A stretch of DNA of 34,955 bases. Origin: Pontiellaceae bacterium. GTDB taxonomy: Bacteria; Verrucomicrobiota; Kiritimatiellia; Kiritimatiellales; Pontiellaceae. Location of the stretch: positions 1-34,955 of the forward strand of contig JAFGWS010000062.1 of NCBI GenBank assembly GCA_016937035.1. Reading direction: 5' to 3'. Position numbers and translations under genes: made by a program. Under the pieces are notes generated by a model. That model saw nothing but the letters and a program-made list of their open reading frames with translations, made no database searches and was not told where the DNA came from. This document shows positions 24,976 through 32,441 of this stretch, one piece after another (positions within the stretch are counted from its first letter, which is position 1; every line of letters begins with the position of its first letter).

Positions 24976-26596
24976 AACCGGAGCATGCATTCTCGCTGCA
25001 GGACTTCCTCTCGTTACTCAGGGAATCGAGCGTAAAGAGCTTTTGCCGGAAAAACAGGGCCCGCAGATTCAGATCGGCAATTATTCCGACTTCCAGGAAA
25101 TGCTCGATCAGGCTGCACTCAACGATCTGCGTGCAGACACCCGTTTTCAGAATTGTTACACCGCATTCTCCAGGAAGATTGAGACAATGCTGGGAGAGGG
25201 GAAGCTGCCGCTGGGCGTCCAACTCCTGTATGCGCAACTCCCTTTTCTGAAAGGTGAAGTTGAATTAATATCCGACGAAAAAGGGTTTTATCTGGCGGCC
25301 GCTATGGATGAAGCCGCGTACGAGGAGAGTTTAAAACGCAGCGAGTGGCTTCAGGAAAAATTGGATACTGACATTATCATCAAGAAAGTAACCTTCCGAG
25401 AGCAGGAGATTATCCAATATATCTCTGGAGCCGACCCCGAGCACCCCTATTGGAAAGCCCAGCTCAAGGACACCCTCCTGCTCAGCACGGACCGCGAGTG
25501 GCTGGAGAGCAGCATCGTTCGCCTCTCTAAAGAAAAGGTTGACGCAACAAAACTCAGCGGCGTCCGCGCTGTCATCCCCGTGCAGGCCCTGATTCGATCG
25601 AGCATTGAAAATGAGACGGAGCCTGAAAAACGTGCTGCAAAAGAGAAGCTCTATAGCGCTCTGGGCCTTCTTGGAATCGGCGACTGTTCCATCAGCATCG
25701 ACGAAACAGCAGAGGGCTTTGCTGTTGATTTTAACCTGGAGGTCAGCGACCTCAAAAAAGGAATTTTCCGCCTGCTGGAAACCTCTCCGCGGACACCACT
25801 GCCGAAAGGGTTGATTCCCGACGAAGTAACCTCCATCTCCGTCGGAAGACTGACCCTGAACGGATTGTGGAAAGAACTTCCCTCGATCCTCTCCAATGCT
25901 TCGATGGAAACCGCACTGCAGTTCAGCGCACTGCTACAACAGATCAAGGCGCTGACTGGAGCCGATCTGGAAAACGACGTATTTGCTCATCTCGGCAGCA
26001 CATACTACACCTATTCGACCCTGCAGAACACCAACCAGCGCTGGGTCGCGGCACTGGAGCTGAACAACGGTCCGGCGCTTCAGCAGACACTCGGAACGAT
26101 TCTTTCCGCACCGCAAATGCAGTCGATTGCTGCAGCAATTTCTGGAACGGACTTCAGAGGAAAAACTATTTATACCCTGACCCAGGACGCCGGAAAAGAT
26201 CACGCATTGGCGCTGTGCGCCACCGACCAACTGCTTTTGCTGGGCAATCTGGTCAATGTCCGCGAATCCATCCTGCGCATGAATGGAAATGCCAACCGAG
26301 GATCCGCCGACCTGCTGACAGAAAGCCTTAAACTGGCCCCGAAAAATGCCTTTATCTACGGCGCAACCAACCATAAAAAAACCACGGCACTCCTCTCCGC
26401 GCGCCTGAGCGACCACAGCTTTAACATCTTCTTCGGCGTACGCTCAAAAAATGGTTCTCCGATGGAGGAAGAACTGGAAGAAAATGAAATCTCGCTCAAC
26501 TATATCGGATCATTTCTGCATACCTCCTATTATTATACGGAGAAAACAGACACCGGGCTGCACCACCACATTTTATTACGAAACCAAAAGGACTAA
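24959..26596 (+). CDS. Exported protein of unknown function, tandem paralogue A
   Basis: I do not recognise the family with certainty; a remote DUF3352-like relation is possible. The 545-residue protein begins with a weak signal-like stretch (MLKNLKTGACILAAGLPLVTQG). It shares a clear alignment with the following gene: GFYLAAAMDEAAYEESL versus SYLIAAMSREDFIHSL, YWKAQLKDTLLLSTDREWLESSIVRL versus LWQAQLNDTLVLGPKKEWVERSIIEL, and DVFAHLGSTYYTYSTL versus DLLAHLGTEYTYYSL. The start lies inside the protease gene with GGAGG six bases upstream, so translation is likely coupled to it. No catalytic motif is evident; it may be a substrate, partner or surface component of the protease. Confidence 0.7.
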   Translation: MLKNLKTGACILAAGLPLVTQGIERKELLPEKQGPQIQIGNYSDFQEMLDQAALNDLRADTRFQNCYTAFSRKIETMLGEGKLPLGVQLLYAQLPFLKGEVELISDEKGFYLAAAMDEAAYEESLKRSEWLQEKLDTDIIIKKVTFREQEIIQYISGADPEHPYWKAQLKDTLLLSTDREWLESSIVRLSKEKVDATKLSGVRAVIPVQALIRSSIENETEPEKRAAKEKLYSALGLLGIGDCSISIDETAEGFAVDFNLEVSDLKKGIFRLLETSPRTPLPKGLIPDEVTSISVGRLTLNGLWKELPSILSNASMETALQFSALLQQIKALTGADLENDVFAHLGSTYYTYSTLQNTNQRWVAALELNNGPALQQTLGTILSAPQMQSIAAAISGTDFRGKTIYTLTQDAGKDHALALCATDQLLLLGNLVNVRESILRMNGNANRGSADLLTESLKLAPKNAFIYGATNHKKTTALLSARLSDHSFNIFFGVRSKNGSPMEEELEENEISLNYIGSFLHTSYYYTEKTDTGLHHHILLRNQKD

Positions 26597-26599
26597 GCC

Positions 26600-28255
26600 A
26601 TGACGAAAAAAAATATCCTGACTACATTTGCTGCACTCATTGCGCTACCGCTCTCCTCGTTTGCATTGGAACGACTCGATCTGCTTCCGTCGGATTCGCC
26701 CCTTTACATTCGCATCTCCAACATTGAAGAAGGTGTAAAAATGCTTGAGAAAACCTCGTTTGGAAAACTCTGGGCGGACGAACAGGTTCAGGATTTTCTC
26801 GGCAACCCGCTTCAAGGAAAGGAATGGGAGGCACTCATTGCGAGTAATATGTATGACGATGCCGAAATGGCGAAAGTGATCCAGGAAGAGATCGAAATGA
26901 ACGAGGGTGAGTTCATTATGAGTTTTGATGCGGAGATGGAGGACTCCTACCTGATTGCCGCCATGAGCAGAGAAGATTTTATTCATTCGCTGGAACTGGA
27001 TCAAAAGCTTTCCGAGCAAGACCCCGTCATTACCAAAAAATATACGTTCCAAGGTGAAGAAGTGGTTCAGTATATCTATGAAGCCGGGACCGAGTGGGAA
27101 TATTCTTTGTGGCAGGCTCAGCTCAACGATACACTGGTGCTTGGCCCAAAGAAAGAGTGGGTGGAACGCTCCATTATTGAACTCAAAAAAGAAAAAATCG
27201 AAGAGCCAAGCGGCACCCCCAGCGTAACCGCTAATTTAGAAATCAAGAAACTGATCAACCAGCTTCTCCGTGAAAGCGAAGGCGCAGAGCTGGCGGAAGC
27301 CGAAAATTTGATCGGTGCCATGGGCCTATTGGATCTCGATAAATGCACACTGAATCTTACCCTCCAGGAGAACGAGGTTGTTCTGGACGGCACCCTCTAT
27401 GCCCGCCGTACCGACAAGGGAATCTTTACCCTGCTCGACACCCGTCCGGTCAAACTGCCCACAGCGGGCTTTATCCCAAAAGATTTTTCTCTGCTGGAAG
27501 TCGGCCGTCTGGATCTGCCCGGCTTTTGGAAGGAGGTAAAACGTGTGGTTGCAGAAATTTCTCCGGAATTAGAAACCCAAATTGATTCGATCATGACGAT
27601 GGTTCGCAGGGAAACGGGGGTTGACCTTGAAATGGACCTGTTGGCTCATCTGGGAACAGAATATACCTATTACTCCCTTTCAGAAGGCAACCGAGTAGAG
27701 GACCTGTTTGCGTTCAGCCTGAATAACAGCGACGCCTTTAAACGCACCATCGAAGCGATTCTGGGGGCCCCAGCCGTAAAGCCGCAGGTCGAAATGATGA
27801 TCGAAACCGTCGATTTCCTCGACCACACCCTCTATCTCACCAGCGATTTGATCACTGAGCCGGAAGCCCAATTGGCCTTCTCCGTGATCAACGGCTATCT
27901 GATCATCGGCAACACAGAGACCGTTCAACAGGCGGTGCGGAGTGTGGATAAACCCTCCGCACTCTCGCAGAATCCGATCGTCCGCGACAGCCGCAACGTG
28001 ATTCCCTCGTCTGCATTCCGCTTTTCGCTTTTCGACGCCAAGAAATACATCAAGTTTCTCGCTGATCTGATCCAGACCGAAGAGTACGCCATGATACTCG
28101 ATGATTACTTTTACGTGTATGACATTCCGATCTCGCTTCCGGATCTGAGCAAAATGCCGCCGGCGGAGCATTTGGCATCCTTCTTTAAGGCCATCTATTC
28201 CTACAGCGAAAAAACGCCCGAAGGAATCCATATCCGCGCCGTTATCCAAAACTGA
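26600..28255 (+). CDS. Exported protein of unknown function, tandem paralogue B
   Basis: A 551-residue paralogue of the preceding gene, from which it is separated by 3 bp. It has a clear signal peptide (MTKKNILTTFAALIALPLSSFA). The N-terminal part (LDLLPSDSPLYIRISNIEEGVKML) resembles the start of proteins that report or restrain periplasmic assembly, but this is only a resemblance. It then follows paralogue A through its whole length, ending in a matching ASFFKAIYSYSEKTPEGIHIRAVIQN segment (YYYTEKTDTGLHHHILLRN in A). Rich in acidic residues. Identity between the two looks modest, so the duplication is old. Function unknown. Confidence 0.7.
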   Translation: MTKKNILTTFAALIALPLSSFALERLDLLPSDSPLYIRISNIEEGVKMLEKTSFGKLWADEQVQDFLGNPLQGKEWEALIASNMYDDAEMAKVIQEEIEMNEGEFIMSFDAEMEDSYLIAAMSREDFIHSLELDQKLSEQDPVITKKYTFQGEEVVQYIYEAGTEWEYSLWQAQLNDTLVLGPKKEWVERSIIELKKEKIEEPSGTPSVTANLEIKKLINQLLRESEGAELAEAENLIGAMGLLDLDKCTLNLTLQENEVVLDGTLYARRTDKGIFTLLDTRPVKLPTAGFIPKDFSLLEVGRLDLPGFWKEVKRVVAEISPELETQIDSIMTMVRRETGVDLEMDLLAHLGTEYTYYSLSEGNRVEDLFAFSLNNSDAFKRTIEAILGAPAVKPQVEMMIETVDFLDHTLYLTSDLITEPEAQLAFSVINGYLIIGNTETVQQAVRSVDKPSALSQNPIVRDSRNVIPSSAFRFSLFDAKKYIKFLADLIQTEEYAMILDDYFYVYDIPISLPDLSKMPPAEHLASFFKAIYSYSEKTPEGIHIRAVIQN

Positions 28256-28294
28256 TTATTCTGCATAGTATATAACTCAACAGAGGAACCTGGT

Positions 28295-30529
28295 GTGAAG
28301 AAAACAAACCGTGAAACCCGCTGCCCGTTTTTTCCCGTCAAACCGATCCACTGCGCTGCCGCCCTGATCATGGCCGCCGGCCTTTCGATTGCCGCCGAAG
28401 ATGCTGCGCAGCAACGGACGATCGGTTTCCGTCCGCTGGAAATTTACACCTTCAAACCAGGGGCCTCCCGCCTGACGGTCGACGATCTGAATCAGGATGG
28501 TCTCGACGACGTTATCTTCGCCAACAACAATGTCTCGCGCCTTGAAATTCTGATGCGCAAACCCAATCTGGAGAATCCGGGCGATCTGCCCGCGCTCGAG
28601 GAATGTTTTGACGACTGCGGCATTATTGTCGACCAAGGCATCGGCGACCTGCACGTGGAAGATCTGAACAACGACGGGCGCAAAGACCTCATCACCTTCG
28701 GCGGCAGCCTCGGGCTGCAGATCCGCTATCAACAGGCCGACGGCTCTTTTGCGGATCCAGATCCGTTTTTCATGAAAGACCTGAGCGAAATTTCCGCCAT
28801 CCGATTTGAAGATCTGAATGCCGATGAGCGTAAAGATCTCGTCATTTGTCGGCGAAACAAGCTGGAGATTTTCTGGAACACCGAAAACGCTCCCTTTCAG
28901 AAAAAAGAGACCCTCAACTTTTCCGGATCAAACTGCATCAGTGCCGACGTGGCTGACGTAAATTCCGACGGGATCAAAGACCTCATCTTTTTCTTTTCCT
29001 CTTCCACCTCGCCGCTGACCATCCGCTACGGACAGGGCGATGAAGAATTCGGTGTGGAACAGCCCATTAAACTGCCGCCCAGCCAATATCGAATCCTTCT
29101 CGGCAAAGACGGTAATGATCCCAAACTCGGCGTTGTCCTTCAAAGCCGCCTCGGATTCCGCACGTATCGTTTCGAAGAAAGCGATCGTCCGGCGCTGATG
29201 GATACGCAGGAAACCTCCCCTTTGCGCATCGGATTTGAAGGAACCGGCGGGCAGAATGAACCCGCCTGGCTTGTGGGTGATTTTAACGGCGATAAATTTT
29301 TTGACCTGCTGGTTGCAGCGCCGGAACTCTCTCGCATCCACCTTTATGCCGGCGTCGAAAACGGGCTGAATCCTCACCCGACCCCGATCGACTCTCTCTC
29401 GCAGATTGAACGCATGTCCAAACTGTCCAACGGGGATGTACTGGTGCTGAGTACCAAAGAAAAGATTGCGGCGGTCCACTCGGCCGGAACGCTCGACCAA
29501 TTTCCCAAGGTGCTTAAAACCCCCGGAGAGGTACTCGCCGGCTGCGGAATCGAATCCGGAAAAGCATGCTGGCTGGTCTGTAAGGACGACGACGGAAACT
29601 TACAGCTTGCCCGCTTTGCAGACGTTCAGAGCGAACCGGAAATGATCGAACTCGACGTGCGGAATGAACCCACCGATATCCTTGCATACAGCCTCCCGAA
29701 CGACAAAACAGGCATCCTGCTCTTTATTCCCTACGAAACGCCCAAAATGTATATTCACAGCAAAGACGGGCTTAAAGAACTCGGCGCAGAATCTTTCCGA
29801 GCCATTGCACAGCAGGTGAGTCGAGAAAATTTCCACCTTGAAAAATCCGGACGCGGCGAATTTTTGACCGTAACACAAGGTGCAGTCGCCCGCCGCTTTG
29901 AGTGGAAAGAGGATCACTATGAAGTCATCCGCCAATATAATCCGGAAAATCCGCAGGGCGAACTCATTGCGGCCTGCGCCTATGCCCTCAACGACGGCTC
30001 CGCCGGGACGCTGTTTTTTGACCGCAGCTCCAGCGATCTCGTCTACTTTTCCGACGAAGAAAGTGACTGGGGAAAAATTCACGTTTCAGACGCTGACCAA
30101 ACCATTTTTAATCTGGTTCAGCTCCAGAATGGACATCACGACGTTATTCTCCTGATCGGTCAGGATGGTGTGGACGAAGTCGTCGGCAACGGCAAGCGTC
30201 TCGAAGCCGTCATGGCCGCAGAATACACCTCGCCCGCCGATGATCCCCTGCTGGTTTATGCCAGAGATATTGAGCTGGGCGAACCGCCGCAGCCGATGAT
30301 TGCGCTGCTCGATACCGCCAACCGCTCCATCGAAATCATTCAAGAGAAAGAGGACATGCTGATTCGGGAACTCGGCTTTGAAGTGTTCCTCATTACCGAT
30401 TTTTCCGACAGCAGCAGTTCCCGAGGAGTTGAACCGCATGACCTCGAAAGCGGCGACCTCAACGGCGACGGCATCGGCGATCTCGTGGCGCTGTGTCAGG
30501 ACAAACTGCTGATCTACCTCGGAGAATAA
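28295..30529 (+). CDS. Exported FG-GAP/VCBS-repeat protein
   Basis: A 744-residue exported protein, probably a calcium-binding beta-propeller. A signal sequence with an extended N-region covers about residues 1-33 (AALIMAAGLSIAAED). Ca2+-binding loops of the D-x-N-x-D-G type recur: DDLNQDGLDDVIF, EDLNNDGRKDLITF, EDLNADERKDLVIC, ADVNSDGIKDLIFF, GDFNGDKFFDLLVA and, at the C-terminus, GDLNGDGIGDLVAL. The start is GTG with GAGG eight bases upstream. It is the last of four genes for exported proteins (protease, two paralogues, this), 39 bp after the third. Likely binds another protein or polysaccharide; ligand unknown. Confidence 0.85.
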   Translation: MKKTNRETRCPFFPVKPIHCAAALIMAAGLSIAAEDAAQQRTIGFRPLEIYTFKPGASRLTVDDLNQDGLDDVIFANNNVSRLEILMRKPNLENPGDLPALEECFDDCGIIVDQGIGDLHVEDLNNDGRKDLITFGGSLGLQIRYQQADGSFADPDPFFMKDLSEISAIRFEDLNADERKDLVICRRNKLEIFWNTENAPFQKKETLNFSGSNCISADVADVNSDGIKDLIFFFSSSTSPLTIRYGQGDEEFGVEQPIKLPPSQYRILLGKDGNDPKLGVVLQSRLGFRTYRFEESDRPALMDTQETSPLRIGFEGTGGQNEPAWLVGDFNGDKFFDLLVAAPELSRIHLYAGVENGLNPHPTPIDSLSQIERMSKLSNGDVLVLSTKEKIAAVHSAGTLDQFPKVLKTPGEVLAGCGIESGKACWLVCKDDDGNLQLARFADVQSEPEMIELDVRNEPTDILAYSLPNDKTGILLFIPYETPKMYIHSKDGLKELGAESFRAIAQQVSRENFHLEKSGRGEFLTVTQGAVARRFEWKEDHYEVIRQYNPENPQGELIAACAYALNDGSAGTLFFDRSSSDLVYFSDEESDWGKIHVSDADQTIFNLVQLQNGHHDVILLIGQDGVDEVVGNGKRLEAVMAAEYTSPADDPLLVYARDIELGEPPQPMIALLDTANRSIEIIQEKEDMLIRELGFEVFLITDFSDSSSSRGVEPHDLESGDLNGDGIGDLVALCQDKLLIYLGE

Positions 30530-30545
30530 CAGAAGTCCTGTGTTC

Positions 30546-31316
30546 TTATCGGTCGCGGGGCGTTTTGTTGATCATGGCCGCACAAAAGCCCGCGCCGAAT
30601 CCGTTGTCGATGTTGACAACCGTAATGTTGGGGGAGCAGGAGTTGAGCATGGTGAAGAGCGGCGCGATCCCGCCCAAGTGTGTACCGTAGCCGACGGAGG
30701 TGGGCACAGCAATGACCGGGCAGGGCGCAAGCCCGCCGACAACGGAGGGGAGGGCGCCTTCCATGCCGGCGACCGCAACGATGCAGCGCGCAGACTGTAT
30801 CTTTTCATTTTGGGCGAGGAGCCGGTGTATGCCGGCGACGCCGCAGTCGTAGAGCCGCTCCACCTTTGCACCCGAGAGCGAGGCGGTGACGGCGGCCTCT
30901 TCAGCCACAGGAATGTCGGCGGTGCCTGCGGAGATGACGAGCACGCTTCCGCATTTTTCGCGGAGTTGCGTTTCAAGAGAAATGGTTCGTCCAAGTTCGT
31001 TGTAGACGAGGCGCGGATCCATCTTGTGCAGGTGATCAAACAGCCCGGGTTCAGCGCGGGTCAACAGGACGTTTTCGTTGTGCTGCCGGAGTGAGTCATA
31101 GATTTTTTCCACCTGCTCATAGGTTTTCCCCTGACAGAAGACAACCTCGGGGTAGCCGGTACGCAGGGCACGGTGGTGGTCGACTTTGGCAAATCCCATA
31201 TCTTCAAACGGCAGGTGTTTGAGCGTATTGAGCGTTTGCTCCAAATCGGTCTCGCCGTTTTTAAATCGGTTCAGCAGGTGTTTTATTTTTTCTGTTTCCA
31301 TGATGCGGTAATCCAT
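30546..31316 (-). CDS. larB: LarB, nickel-pincer nucleotide cofactor synthesis
   Basis: Pyridinium-3,5-biscarboxylic acid mononucleotide synthase: carboxylates and hydrolyses nicotinic acid adenine dinucleotide in the first step of nickel-pincer cofactor synthesis; cytosolic. The 256 residues have the LarB N-terminal helix region (LNRFKNGETDLEQTLNTLKHLPFEDMGFAKVDHHRALRTGYPEVVFCQGKT), then the PurE-like domain SAGTADIPVAEEA, VAGMEGALPSVVGGL, PTSVGYGTHLGGI and MLNSCSPNITVVNIDNGFGAG. Cys227 in NSCSP matches the position of the catalytic Cys known in LarB. No larC or larE is next to it. Start is uncertain (31316 or the ATG at 31301) because a repeat lies just upstream. Confidence 0.92.
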   Translation of the reverse strand: MDYRIMETEKIKHLLNRFKNGETDLEQTLNTLKHLPFEDMGFAKVDHHRALRTGYPEVVFCQGKTYEQVEKIYDSLRQHNENVLLTRAEPGLFDHLHKMDPRLVYNELGRTISLETQLREKCGSVLVISAGTADIPVAEEAAVTASLSGAKVERLYDCGVAGIHRLLAQNEKIQSARCIVAVAGMEGALPSVVGGLAPCPVIAVPTSVGYGTHLGGIAPLFTMLNSCSPNITVVNIDNGFGAGFCAAMINKTPRDR

Positions 31317-31321
31317 ATATC

Positions 31322-31392
31322 ACCACGAAGACTCGAAGCGCACGAAGGTTCTAAATAGTCATTCTTCGTGATCTTTGTGGCTTCGTGGTTAA
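31322..31392. repeat. ACCACGAAG-type imperfect hairpin element
   Basis: CACCACGAAG plus iterated CGAAG units on the left, and CTTCGTG / CTTTGTGG / CTTCGTGGTTA on the right, form an imperfect inverted repeat with arms of about 29 bp and a short centre. On the minus strand it reads arm, ATG ACT ATT TAG, arm, like a GxxExxY cassette stripped of its gene. It fills the larB-HAD gap and supplies the stop codon of the HAD gene. Confidence 0.7.
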
Positions 31393-32282
31393 TCGGTTTT
31401 TTCCCACGGCGGGGTGTGGGGAAGAAGGGCTTTAAATTCGTGGTTGAGCTGATGTTGATATTCATCTGAAAAGCCGCCGAAGAGGAATTGGTCGTAGGCT
31501 TCGTCGAGGAAGCGCTGCCAGCTTTCAATTTCGTGTCCGGGGTTGATCGGGAAAAAGTTGCAGCCGATGGTTTGTGCAGCGGCGAGGTCGCCGGGCGCAT
31601 CGCCGATCATAAGAATGGCGTTGGCGGGGTAGCGGTTGACGGCGGCCATAGAAAAATGGTCCACCTTGCTGCCCAGCTCCGGGCCGGCGATGACGGATAC
31701 ATATTGGGCCAGGTTGTCGCGCTCCCAATCCTTGAGCAGGGCGACGGCCTGCGTTTGGGAGATTACGATCGCGTCAGAGGTTTTCTGAATGCGTTGAAGA
31801 GCCTTCTCTGTGCCTATAAAGTGGGGTGGGGCGGGCATATTGCGGTCGATGTCATCGTTGAGCGCTATGCTCCAATCGTACGCCTGCGCGAGCAGTTTGC
31901 TCCCGGTGCGCTGTGCTTCCTCCGCGATGGTGGCATTGCTGAGTGGGCCGCCAGAGTCGCAGAAGAGACGCAGATCGGTGGGATCGGGGATGTCTGCATT
32001 TTCGCGGGCTTCGGGCCAGTCGCGAAGCAGTTCGAACGTTTTGCAGAGACCAAGGAAGCGGTTGAGCCCGCGGAAGGTGGAGTAAAGATACGTAAACTCC
32101 GCCGCTGAGCGTACCTGTGGTTCGATCGCTTCCAGCCCCCAGTGTCGAATAATGTGGGGATGGAAGAAATCCTTTTGCTTGATCTCCATCGTGTCAAAGA
32201 CGCAGCCGTCGGAGTCAATGCCGACGAAGGTTTTAAAGCGCGGAAGAAAGTTAATGAGGTCGTTCTGTGTAAATTCTTTCAT
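31389..32282 (-). CDS. HAD-superfamily hydrolase
   Basis: A 297-residue soluble protein with haloacid-dehalogenase motifs: motif I FVGIDSDGCVFDTM (D23 and D25, nucleophile and acid/base), motif II around AIVISQTQ, motif III Lys in GSKVDHF, and motif IV GDAPGD. An unusually long insertion (about 40-180) between motifs I and II gives a large cap domain with ALNDDIDRNMPAPPHFIGTEKAL. Likely a phosphatase or phosphotransferase; substrate not predictable. The open frame extends to 32390, but the ATG at 32282 is preferred because AGGAAATGATT precedes it. The stop codon lies in the adjacent repeat. Confidence 0.82.
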   Translation of the reverse strand: MKEFTQNDLINFLPRFKTFVGIDSDGCVFDTMEIKQKDFFHPHIIRHWGLEAIEPQVRSAAEFTYLYSTFRGLNRFLGLCKTFELLRDWPEARENADIPDPTDLRLFCDSGGPLSNATIAEEAQRTGSKLLAQAYDWSIALNDDIDRNMPAPPHFIGTEKALQRIQKTSDAIVISQTQAVALLKDWERDNLAQYVSVIAGPELGSKVDHFSMAAVNRYPANAILMIGDAPGDLAAAQTIGCNFFPINPGHEIESWQRFLDEAYDQFLFGGFSDEYQHQLNHEFKALLPHTPPWEKTD

Positions 32283-32441
32283 AATCATTTCCTGAGCGGT
32301 CACAGTAGGTTTCCGGGCGTTGAGGGTCAAGCTTGGAGGTGCAGCAAGGGTAGATCCTATGCTGCTTCTGCGGCATAAAGGACTAGACAAGCAGAGACAT
32401 ATATATAAGCTCTTCAGATGCGCGCAACGAAAGGAACCGTA

